DNA of 17,184 nt. It comes from JAOUEA01 sp039933515. Its GTDB lineage: Bacteria > Actinomycetota > UBA4738 > HRBIN12. Shown here piece by piece: positions 1 through 6,126 of this stretch; position 1 is the stretch's first letter, and every line of letters starts with the position of its first letter. The notes below the pieces were generated by a model. The model saw only the letters and a list, made by a program, of their open reading frames with translations. It ran no database searches and was not told the DNA's origin. The translations under genes were made by a program, and so were the position numbers. The stretch lies in contig JBDTNY010000052.1 of the NCBI GenBank assembly GCA_039933515.1, positions 1 through 17,184 on the forward strand, in the 5' to 3' direction.

Positions 1-427
1 CATGGTTGCGCAGGTAGATCGCCTCCTGCACGGTCTTGAACCCGATCCCGTGCTCGGCCAGGCCCGGCACCGGCAGCACGCGCGACCACGAGCCGGCCGT
101 CACGACCAAGATGTCGTACCCCAGTTCGACGTCGAGACCGTCGGGGATAAGGACGTGCGCGAGGCGCTGTTCGAGGTCGATGCCCGTGACCTCGCCCACG
201 ACCACCGTCGCGTGCTTCAGGACGGGCCGCAGCGGCACGACCACCGCCCGAGGATCGATCGTGCCCGAGGCGACCTCGGGCAGGAACGGCTGGTACTGCA
301 TGAAGTTCTCGGCGGAGACGACCGTGATGCGATGGCCTACCTTCGCGAGCTCCTTCATGTGGAGGGCCGCATACATGCCGGCGAACCCCCCGCCGACGAT
401 CAGGACACGCTTGGAGTCGGTCGCCAT
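1..427 (-). CDS. ndh: Type II NADH dehydrogenase (NDH-2), N-terminal part, cut by window edge
   Basis: Translating the minus strand from the ATG at 427-425 gives 142 residues with no stop before the edge. Residues 8-18 hold the FAD-binding Rossmann motif (VLIVGGGFAGM), followed by a beta strand and a MQYQPFLPEVASG segment of the kind seen in NDH-2 and related FAD-dependent pyridine nucleotide-disulfide oxidoreductases. A second conserved stretch, YDILVVTAGSWSR, is near residue 105. Family knowledge: single-subunit membrane-peripheral enzymes that pass electrons from NADH to quinone without proton pumping. The NADH-binding domain and C-terminal membrane anchor lie outside the window, so a related sulfide:quinone or other FAD oxidoreductase is not strictly excluded. 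A GGAG lies only 2 nt before the ATG. The first 26 bases overlap, in another frame, the end of a detached HAD-gene tail (400-480). Confidence 0.85.
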   Translation of the reverse strand, partial: MATDSKRVLIVGGGFAGMYAALHMKELAKVGHRITVVSAENFMQYQPFLPEVASGTIDPRAVVVPLRPVLKHATVVVGEVTGIDLEQRLAHVLIPDGLDVELGYDILVVTAGSWSRVLPVPGLAEHGIGFKTVQEAIYLRNH

Positions 428-480
428 CGCTCCAGCATGCCCGGAACCTCGGCCAACGTCTTCACCCACGCGTCGGGCGC
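400..480 (-). pseudogene. Detached 3' tail of a HAD-family gene
   Basis: Read on the minus strand from 480, this stretch encodes APDAWVKTLAEVPGML and continues through ERWRP to a TGA at 402-400, inside the NADH dehydrogenase gene. The eleven residues VKTLAEVPGML are identical to the C-terminal tail of the intact HAD protein encoded at 1512-2174. At nucleotide level 431-476 matches 1522-1567 at 38 of 46 positions without gaps. There is no start codon or HAD core; the frame is closed upstream by the TGA of the PD40 gene (486-484). I read it as a 3'-end fragment left by duplication or insertion. It is too short to have a function of its own, and convergent similarity is possible but unlikely given the DNA match. 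Confidence 0.6.
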
Positions 481-483
481 CCC

Positions 484-1425
484 TCAGGCGGGTGCCCACA
501 TCGGGAAGTACTCATATGCCCCGTCATCCGTGATCTGAGTCGCGCCGGTCCCATCCGCGGCGATCGTCCACAGGTCGTGGATGTCCAAGGACCAATCGTC
601 GGCCGTGTAGACGAGCTGGAGCCCATCCGGTGACCAGGCGAGCCAGCCCTCCCACGGTTTCCGTGTCGCCGTCAGCCGGGCGCGGGTCAGGCCGTCTGCC
701 GAGATGGTGTAGACGTCGGAGCTGGGCGCGCCGACCCGTGCCCACGAGAACGCGATCGTGGAGCCGTCGGGCGACCAGCCCGGGTAAAAGATCCGGCCGC
801 TCTCGACGAGGAGGGTCTGCGTCGCCAGGGCGACGTCCAGCACGCCGAGGCGCTCCTGCCCGTCACGGAACGCGACAGTCGAACCGTCCGGCGACATGTC
901 GGCGTCGATCATCTGGCCGTGTCCCATCCTGGTCAGGCCCGTGCCGTCCAGGCCGGACGAGTACAGGTGATAGCCCGAGTGTCCGGGCCGCATCGACATG
1001 CGCGTGAAGAGCAATGCCGTGGCGTCGGATGACCAGTTCACCGACGCGTAGAACGTGTCTTGACCGGGAAACACGATAGAGGGGTTCCCGCCATCGGCGG
1101 CGTCAACGATCACGAGTCGAGACGTCCACGCCGACCCGTCCCGTGGCTCGTGATCCTGCGCGATCGCGATGCGGCTGCCGTCGGGGGACAGCGCCATCCG
1201 GTAGCCCATCCCCCAGTACTTCGAGGCGAGGAACGCCACGATCGGGTCCGTGCCGTCGGGCAGGATCGAGACGACGCGCTCCTCGTGACGGAAGGGGACC
1301 TTGTCGTAGAAGATGCGTCCGTTCGTGGGTGGTGCTGCGGGTGCCGCGATCGCCGGTGTCGCAGCAGCGCCGATCGTCAGGCAGGCACAGATCGCGACGG
1401 CAAGAACGGAGTGCTTCCCTCGCAT
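484..1425 (-). CDS. Secreted PD40/TolB-like beta-propeller protein
   Basis: The 313-residue product begins with a Sec signal peptide (positively charged MRGKHS, hydrophobic stretch to about residue 25, likely cleavage after AIA near residue 27). The rest is built of WD40-like PD40 blades: SPDG or closely related turns sit at about residues 80, 131 (WSSD), 178, 218 and 265, each followed by a strand such as RIAIAQ, TVAFRD, TIAFSW or LVYTAD. Proteins of this type form beta-propellers like the TolB C-terminal domain and act as extracytoplasmic binding or scaffold domains; the ligand is unknown. There is no lipobox, anchor motif or catalytic domain. I chose the ATG at 1425 over an in-frame ATG at 1482 because it has GAGGAG 9 nt upstream and starts the signal peptide directly. 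It follows the HAD gene by 86 nt and is bracketed by two copies of the HAD 3' end. Confidence 0.85.
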   Translation of the reverse strand: MRGKHSVLAVAICACLTIGAAATPAIAAPAAPPTNGRIFYDKVPFRHEERVVSILPDGTDPIVAFLASKYWGMGYRMALSPDGSRIAIAQDHEPRDGSAWTSRLVIVDAADGGNPSIVFPGQDTFYASVNWSSDATALLFTRMSMRPGHSGYHLYSSGLDGTGLTRMGHGQMIDADMSPDGSTVAFRDGQERLGVLDVALATQTLLVESGRIFYPGWSPDGSTIAFSWARVGAPSSDVYTISADGLTRARLTATRKPWEGWLAWSPDGLQLVYTADDWSLDIHDLWTIAADGTGATQITDDGAYEYFPMWAPA

Positions 1426-1511
1426 GGTCTTCGGCTCCTCACCGGGCGACGCAATCCTGTATCGGAATGTCGAACGGCGCAACCCGGCGGCGAACCGTGG
1501 CGAGACTCCGC

Positions 1512-2174
1512 CTACAGCGCTGCCAGCATCCCGGGCACCTCGGCCAGCGTCTTCACGGACGTGTCGGCCTCAGCGAGCTGCGCGGGCGTCGGATCATCGG
1601 GGGCCTCGCCGCGCAGGACCCAGACCGCGTGCATCCCGGTCTGCTTCGCCGGCCGGATGTCGTAGTCGAGCCGGTCTCCCAGCATCACCGCTCGCGCCGG
1701 CGAGACGCCCGCCGTATAGAGGACCTGGGAGAAGAGCTTCGGATCGGGCTTGTGCAGGCCGAGGTCGTCGCTCACGCCCCAGACCTCGAAGAACCGTGAG
1801 AGCCCGTCGCGATCCATGGCCGCGCGCACCGAGGTCGGCTGGTTCGCGATGATCCCCAGGCGGTAGCGGCCCTCGAGTTCCTCGAGGCACGCGATCACGT
1901 CGTCGTACATCGCGCTCGGCGGGTACGACCAGTACTTCGAGGCGTGCGCCTCGACGGCCGCGAGGTCTTGATCCTCACCGAGGAAGCGGCGCGTCAGCCG
2001 TCGGCGGAACGACTCGGACTGCGCCGCACGCGCGGCCGCGTACTCGGCGTCGAACTCCTCGTCGGTGAACTCCGCGCCCATCTCGCGGAGCGCCGTCAGC
2101 CACGAGCGCGCGTAGACGGTGTCGTCGTACATCACGCCGCCGATGTCGAAGAAGACCATCTCTATCTGGGGCAT
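1512..2174 (-). CDS. HAD-superfamily hydrolase-like protein with altered catalytic motifs
   Basis: The 220-residue product shows the haloacid dehalogenase fold in order: motif I FFDIGGV (nucleophile Asp10), a helical cap from about 20 to 85, motif II LGIIANQ (107-112), motif III Lys142 in HKPDPKLF, and motif IV GDRLDYDI (Asp167, Asp172). The usual second Asp of motif I (general acid/base) is Gly12, and the usual Ser/Thr of motif II is Ala110. A DxGG(V/N) version is known in some phosphatase-like subfamilies (for example YihX has DLGN), so activity is possible but altered. The substrate is unknown. The start is 11 nt after the SpoU methyltransferase stop, indicating co-transcription. No clear ribosome site precedes either ATG 2174 or ATG 2159. 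The last 46 bases recur at 431-476. Confidence 0.85.
   Translation of the reverse strand: MPQIEMVFFDIGGVMYDDTVYARSWLTALREMGAEFTDEEFDAEYAAARAAQSESFRRRLTRRFLGEDQDLAAVEAHASKYWSYPPSAMYDDVIACLEELEGRYRLGIIANQPTSVRAAMDRDGLSRFFEVWGVSDDLGLHKPDPKLFSQVLYTAGVSPARAVMLGDRLDYDIRPAKQTGMHAVWVLRGEAPDDPTPAQLAEADTSVKTLAEVPGMLAAL
1522..1567 (-). repeat. Right copy of the HAD-tail direct repeat
   Basis: This is the 3' coding end of the HAD gene. It matches 431-476 in direct orientation at 38 of 46 ungapped positions; the encoded VKTLAEVPGML is identical in both. The two copies bracket the PD40 propeller gene and are 1,091 bp apart. Confidence 0.65.
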
Positions 2175-2185
2175 CTGGCGCGATG

Positions 2186-2989
2186 CTACCGGCCGGGCGG
2201 TGTGCCCGGCGTGAGCGAGTAGAAGGCGACGGCCGCGGCGGCGGCCGCGTTCAGCGAGTCGATACCCTCGCGCATCGGGATCCGCACGCGGAGGTCGGCC
2301 GCGTGGAGCCATCGCTCGCTGATCCCCTCACCCTCGTTCCCGATCACGAGCGCCGCGCGGTCGGGAACCTCGAGCGTGCGAAGGTCGACGGCGTCTGGTG
2401 CCGGCGTGAGCGCGAGCACGGTGAGCCCGGCAACGTGCAGCAGGTCCGGTCCCTCGAACCACGGGATGCGCGTCCATGGGACCGAGAAGACCGCGCCCAT
2501 CGAGGTGCGGATCGCGCGGCGATAGAGCGGGTCGGCCGCCCGCGGCGTGAGCACGACCGCGTCGACCCCGAGCGCCGCCGCGCTCCGGAATATCGCACCC
2601 AGGTTCGTGTGGTCCTGGATGTCCTCGAGCACGGCGACCCGCCGGGCGCCCGCGAGCACCTCCTCGAGGGACGGCAGCGGCCGGCGGTGCATCGACGCGA
2701 GCGCCCCGCGGTGGACCGGGTAGCCGGTGGTGGCGTCCAGCACCTCGGCCTCGACCACGTAGACGGGCGCGTCGCCTGCGAGCGGCTCGACCGACCCGAG
2801 CCATGCCTCGGTCAGCAGGAACGCGCGCGGCTCGTACCCGGCGGCCACGGCGCGCCTGATCGTCTTCTCCCCTTCGGCGACAAATAGCCCTTCGTCGGCC
2901 TCGCGAGCGGTTCGCAGCTCGACATCGCGGAGCTCGGTGAAGTCACGAAGCCGGGGATCGGCGGGGTCGACGAGATGCTCGACAGGCAC
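2186..2989 (-). CDS. SpoU/TrmH-family RNA 2'-O-methyltransferase
   Basis: The 267-residue product has an N-terminal substrate-binding region (FVAEGEKTIRRAV at about 36-48), then the SPOUT catalytic domain. Motif 1 is DIQDHTNLGAIFRSAAALG (123-141, with Asn129 and catalytic Arg135), motif 2 is LVIGNEGEGIS (214-224) and motif 3 is IPMREGIDSLNAAAA (237-251). These enzymes use S-adenosylmethionine to methylate ribose 2'-OH in rRNA or tRNA through a trefoil-knot fold. The length is normal for the family. The exact RNA target cannot be told from sequence. I chose GTG 2989 because the conserved N-terminus begins there and it lies 8 nt after the upstream regulator stop; a longer open frame back to 3256 would overlap that gene in a low-complexity Arg/Gly-rich translation. 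No strong ribosome site is visible, so translation may be coupled to the upstream gene. Confidence 0.9.
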   Translation of the reverse strand: MPVEHLVDPADPRLRDFTELRDVELRTAREADEGLFVAEGEKTIRRAVAAGYEPRAFLLTEAWLGSVEPLAGDAPVYVVEAEVLDATTGYPVHRGALASMHRRPLPSLEEVLAGARRVAVLEDIQDHTNLGAIFRSAAALGVDAVVLTPRAADPLYRRAIRTSMGAVFSVPWTRIPWFEGPDLLHVAGLTVLALTPAPDAVDLRTLEVPDRAALVIGNEGEGISERWLHAADLRVRIPMREGIDSLNAAAAAAVAFYSLTPGTPPGR

Positions 2990-2997
2990 GTGCGGAC

Positions 2998-3252
2998 TCA
3001 GCGCGACGGAGCGCGCAGACGTCGCACGTACGTCGCTCTTTCGGGTAGGTACGGTGCGACACCCGCGACCGCATCGACTGCGTCGCGGAACCGCTGCAAG
3101 GCCTCGGTCTCGTCGCCCTTGCCCAGGTAGGCGTCGAGGGCGTCCCGAACCAGCTGCGACCGGGTCGTGTGCTCCGCGGCAGCGCGCCTCGCCAGCTCCC
3201 GAGCCTGGCGCCCTTCCAGGCAGACCTGCATCCGCTTCACGTCGACGACCAT
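2998..3252 (-). CDS. Small ribbon-helix-helix (CopG/Arc-type) protein, possible orphan antitoxin
   Basis: The 84-residue product has the pattern of a ribbon-helix-helix DNA-binding protein: a short basic strand (KRMQVCLEG, 6-14), helix A (RQARELARRAAAEHT) and helix B after TRSQLVRDALDAYL (30-43), where TTRSQ is the typical turn. The C-terminal half (44-84) is helical and charged, as in antitoxins whose tail binds a toxin. No toxin gene follows: downstream, 8 nt away, is the SpoU methyltransferase. It may be an orphan antitoxin or a local regulator. The start could instead be the internal ATG at 3231 (MQVCLEG), a more usual N-terminus for the family; neither has a strong ribosome site. Divergent from it, 30 nt away, begins a plus-strand coding tail. 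Confidence 0.65.
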   Translation of the reverse strand: MVVDVKRMQVCLEGRQARELARRAAAEHTTRSQLVRDALDAYLGKGDETEALQRFRDAVDAVAGVAPYLPERATYVRRLRAPSR

Positions 3253-3282
3253 ACATGGCCCTGCCGCCTCGAACTTGGGGGC

Positions 3283-3444
3283 CTGACCGACGAGGAGTTG
3301 CGGGCGCGGCGTCTCGCAGACCCCGCCTTGCAGCGGCGTCTCCGCGAAGGGCAAGAGGCCATGTTGAAGGCGACGAGCGACCCCGATCCTCGGGACGTCG
3401 TCACCGCGGAGGACCTCCCCGCCTTCTTGCGTAAGCTCAGCTAG
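3283..3444 (+). pseudogene. Small coding tail without a good start, unknown family
   Basis: From about 3283 to the TAG at 3442-3444 the plus strand encodes about 53 residues that look like real protein: a charged helical stretch (LTDEELRARRLADPALQRR), then a linker and VTAEDLPAFLRKLS. Third codon positions are mostly G or C, as in the genes around it. The frame stays open upstream to 3169, but the only in-frame ATG there lies antisense inside the ribbon-helix-helix gene and gives an unconvincing sequence. No ATG or GTG with a ribosome site exists near 3250-3300; CTG 3283 and TTG 3298 are the only nearby alternatives. I cannot name the family; the composition is reminiscent of the helical tail of small antitoxins. 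It is probably a 3' remnant, less likely an intact short gene with a rare start. Confidence 0.4.
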
Positions 3445-3572
3445 GACGATCCAATCGTTCCCTATGGCGTGGTCCCGCGGTGTAGGGGCCGAACGACCTG
3501 GCTCGGGCTGCCGGTTGACTCTTATGGTATTTCGCGAGAGCGCAACTTTCGCTCGACATCTAGGAGGGCTCC

Positions 3573-5912
3573 ATGCAAGGACCTCGCACGCAAGGACTTC
3601 GACGGTATGCCGCGGTCGCGGCAATCACCGCAGTCGCGATGATCGCACCCCTTTCCGGGCTCGTCGGTACCGCTTCGGCAGCACCAGTACCGTGCACCTC
3701 GGTCTGCTACGTCGACGCGGTCGCGGGCAGCGACGCGTTCGGCGGCACGTCGGTCGCCGACGCCAAGAAGACGATCCAAGCCGCGCTCGACACGGTGAAC
3801 GCGCTCGGAACGGTCCGGGTGCTCCCAGGCACCTACAATGAGACGGCAACAGGTCGCACCCCCTTGAACATCCCTGGGACCTACGACTTCGGCCTGTTCT
3901 TCGACTCGGCCAAGGCCGGCATCACGCTCCTGGGCGTCAGCGCAGGCGACGTGGCGATCACGACCCCTGCCGCCACCCTGGCGACCATCAACACCAACGC
4001 CACGAACAACTTCGGTCCCGACGCGATCTACGTCGATGCCGCCAACACCACCATCCAGGGCGTGAAGATCGGCGGGAACACGAGCGGGAACAACAAGACC
4101 GTCTCCGTCGCGGGCGACAACTTCACCCTGCAGGATTCGACGACCGACGTCCCTGACGGGGGCGGCTCCATCTACATCAACGACACATCCGCGACAGGTA
4201 CCGTCGTCAAGAGCTATCACGTCTTGGGCAACATCTTCCCGGACGGTACGAGCGTCGACATCTCGAGCGGCGCTGGTTCTTCGACACCCCTCGGGTTCAC
4301 CAATCGGCAGATCCTCAACAACGACTTCGACATGGTCGGTCAGGACTTCCCGCCCGTCAGCTTCAATGGCTCTGATACCGGCGTTCCGTGGTTCGTGAAC
4401 ACCGTCGGCGGCGCGGTCATCAAGGGCAACGACTTCCAGGGCGGGAACCTGCAGTACATCCGCGCCCGCGGCACCTACCCCAACGCCGAGTTCAACTGGA
4501 AGTCCTTCTGGACCGACAATACCTACGACAAGGCTGCGGTCGCACTCGTGACCGAGTCGCCCTTCGACGTGCGTGAGTTCTCGTACCCGAATTCCTTCGG
4601 GACCTTCAACCACGTGCGACGCATAGGGGCGACCATCCAGGGCGAAGTGGACAACACCCTGAGCGGCGACACCGTGCTGGTGAAGCCCGGAACCTACCCC
4701 GAGCACGTCACGCTCGGTCACGCGCTGACGCTCAAGGGCGCCAACGCCGGAACCGCGGGCAACGCTGCGCGGGGACCTGAGTCCACCATCACGGGCGACT
4801 CCACCGGCGCCGTCCAACTGACCGGCAACGACGTCACGATCAACGGGTTCAAGGTGCAGAGCGCCTCGAACGCGCTGGGCGCCGGCATCCACATGGCGGC
4901 AACTCAGACCGGGGCGTCGATCAAGATCAACCTGGTCACCGGCAACCAGATCGGCATCTACGCGAACTCCGCCGGTGCCAGCACGATCAGCTACAACCTG
5001 TTCGACGCGAACAACGAGCTCGGATCGTCCGCTGGCTCGGGGATCTACTCCGAGTTCACCGACCACATGACCATCTCCCACAACGAGTTCAAGAACCACA
5101 CGACCAACAACCCGATCATCTTCGGAGCCACCGCTGCCGACGTGCACACGAGCCTCACGGTGTCCAACAACTCGATCCACGACAACTACAGCGGGATCTA
5201 CTCGGTGGGCATCAACGGCGGCGCATTCACGGCCAACAACATCAGCGCCCCCGGGGCAACCGCCCTGAGCTTCAGCGGTGCGGACATCGCCGTGCAGGTG
5301 AGGTTGAACAAGCTGCACGACAGCGCCCGAGGCGTTCGCATCGATGACGGTGGGTTCGGACTCGGTGACAACAGCGCGATCACGGTCAACCGGAACGCCA
5401 TCACGGGCAACACCGACTTCGGGATCGGGAACCTCAGTGGCTTCACCGGTCCTGTGGACGGAACCTGCAACTGGTGGGGCGCTGCCAGCGGACCACTACT
5501 GACTGACACCAGCGGGAGTGTCACAACCGCACCGTGGCTCACGAGCGCCAGCCTGAACGGGACCTGCAGCCTGCCGGCCCCCCGGATCTCGATCCACGAC
5601 ACCGGCATCACCGAGCCCAACAGCGGCTCGGCGCTGGCGCACTTCCGCGTCACCTTGTCAAAGGCGAGCACCAAGACCATCACGGTCCACTTCACGACCG
5701 CCGATGGTTCGGCCGCGGCGCCTTCGGACTATGCATTCAAGTCGGGCACGATCACCTTCCAGCCCGGCCAGACATCCAAGACCATCAACATCGCCGTGAA
5801 AGGCGACAGAACGGTCGAGCCCAACGAGACGTTCTTCGTGAACCTCCTCAGCGCGACCAACGCCTCGATCGCAGACGCGAACGGAAGCTGCGTGATCCGC
5901 AACAACGACTGA
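3573..5912 (+). CDS. Large secreted right-handed beta-helix protein with C-terminal Calx-beta domain
   Basis: The 779-residue product starts with a Sec signal peptide (charged MQGPRTQGLRR, hydrophobic core to about 33, likely cut after TASA near 37). AGGAGGG lies 5 nt before the ATG. After CYVDAVAGSDAFGG comes a pectate-lyase-like beta-helix (TIQAALDTVNALGTVRVLPG, from about 65) and a second, NosD-like set restarting near 350 (ATIQGEVDNTLSGDTVLVKP). It has many Asn-rich turns such as ISYNLFDANN, ISHNEFKNH, VSNNSIHDN and VNRNAITGN, and closes with CNWWGAASGP at 632-641, the usual end of such helices. Residues 670-779 form a Calx-beta domain (ISIHDTGITEPNSG, FTTADGSA, SDY, VEPNETFFVNL). Family knowledge points to extracellular carbohydrate binding or cleavage, or adhesion, with calcium-dependent Calx-beta; I see no identifiable catalytic residues. 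No sortase or lipid anchor is present, so it is released or loosely bound. Confidence 0.9.
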   Translation: MQGPRTQGLRRYAAVAAITAVAMIAPLSGLVGTASAAPVPCTSVCYVDAVAGSDAFGGTSVADAKKTIQAALDTVNALGTVRVLPGTYNETATGRTPLNIPGTYDFGLFFDSAKAGITLLGVSAGDVAITTPAATLATINTNATNNFGPDAIYVDAANTTIQGVKIGGNTSGNNKTVSVAGDNFTLQDSTTDVPDGGGSIYINDTSATGTVVKSYHVLGNIFPDGTSVDISSGAGSSTPLGFTNRQILNNDFDMVGQDFPPVSFNGSDTGVPWFVNTVGGAVIKGNDFQGGNLQYIRARGTYPNAEFNWKSFWTDNTYDKAAVALVTESPFDVREFSYPNSFGTFNHVRRIGATIQGEVDNTLSGDTVLVKPGTYPEHVTLGHALTLKGANAGTAGNAARGPESTITGDSTGAVQLTGNDVTINGFKVQSASNALGAGIHMAATQTGASIKINLVTGNQIGIYANSAGASTISYNLFDANNELGSSAGSGIYSEFTDHMTISHNEFKNHTTNNPIIFGATAADVHTSLTVSNNSIHDNYSGIYSVGINGGAFTANNISAPGATALSFSGADIAVQVRLNKLHDSARGVRIDDGGFGLGDNSAITVNRNAITGNTDFGIGNLSGFTGPVDGTCNWWGAASGPLLTDTSGSVTTAPWLTSASLNGTCSLPAPRISIHDTGITEPNSGSALAHFRVTLSKASTKTITVHFTTADGSAAAPSDYAFKSGTITFQPGQTSKTINIAVKGDRTVEPNETFFVNLLSATNASIADANGSCVIRNND

Positions 5913-5932
5913 CACGCAACCGTCTGGATGCA

Positions 5933-5962
5933 CGAAGGCCGGCCCTCACGGGCCGGCCTTCG
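5933..5962. terminator. Bidirectional-looking GC hairpin terminator
   Basis: A perfect 13-bp stem (CGAAGGCCGGCCC pairing with GGGCCGGCCTTCG) encloses a TCAC loop. It starts 20 nt after the beta-helix gene stop and lies 17 nt beyond the stop of the PHP tail coming from the right, so it sits exactly between convergent transcripts. There is no T-run on either side, as is common for terminators in high-GC actinobacteria. Its position and stem strength support termination on both strands; this was not tested by a folding computation. Confidence 0.75.
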
Positions 5963-5979
5963 ACGTTGCGGGATCCCCG

Positions 5980-6126
5980 TTACTTCCCGGCGCGGCGCTT
6001 CAGCTCCGCGAAGCGCTCGACGGCGTCGGTCGTGTCGCATCCCATCAGGTAGCCGTAGCGCTCGCCGTGGCAGTCGCTCGCGCCAGTGGACACCAGGCCG
6101 AGGGCGCTCGCGGGCGTTCCGCTCAT
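5980..6126 (-). pseudogene. Detached C-terminal tail of a PHP-domain phosphoesterase, start-coupled to the solute-binding protein gene
   Basis: The minus strand encodes 48 residues from an ATG at 6126-6124 to TAA at 5982-5980. From about residue 9 onward it reads LGLVSTGASDCHGERYGY and then MGCDTTDAVERFAELKRRAG, almost the same as the C-terminus of the PHP-domain protein at the right end of the window. The bases 5989-6084 match 16986-17078 at 87 of 93 aligned positions with one 3-base gap, so silent positions are conserved too. The SDCHG element is the last metal-binding motif of PHP domains; all earlier motifs are missing, so no enzyme can be made. The ATG overlaps the TGA of the solute-binding protein gene (ATGA), so a short peptide could still be translated by coupling. 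The first eight residues (MSGTPASA) do not match the full protein and mark the junction. Confidence 0.75.
5989..6084 (-). repeat. Left copy of the PHP-tail direct repeat
   Basis: This segment matches 16986-17078 in the same orientation: 87 of 93 aligned bases are identical and one 3-base codon is extra here. The longest exact blocks are 30 and 24 bases. Similarity fades to the right of 6084 and to the left of 5989. Confidence 0.85.

Noticed and set aside
1426..1482. Longer N-terminus for the PD40 protein from ATG 1482
   Set aside because: It would put 19 charged residues before the signal peptide, and there is a good GAGGAG ribosome site just before ATG 1425.
2990..3256. Upstream extension of the SpoU methyltransferase to ATG 3256
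   Set aside because: The added residues are Arg/Gly/Ala-rich and unlike the family. They would overlap the whole ribbon-helix-helix gene, which has a better protein pattern.
3515..3528. TTGACT hexamer upstream of the beta-helix gene, as a -35 box
   Set aside because: No -10-like hexamer sits 16-18 bases downstream (the region there is GAGAGCGC). The only AT-rich box, TATGGT at 3523-3528, is far too close. A promoter must exist nearby but I cannot place it.
3522..5318. Long minus-strand open frame antisense to the beta-helix gene
   Set aside because: It gives an Arg/Val/Asp/Gly-rich translation without domains. The plus strand has a signal peptide, ribosome site and clear beta-helix and Calx-beta domains.
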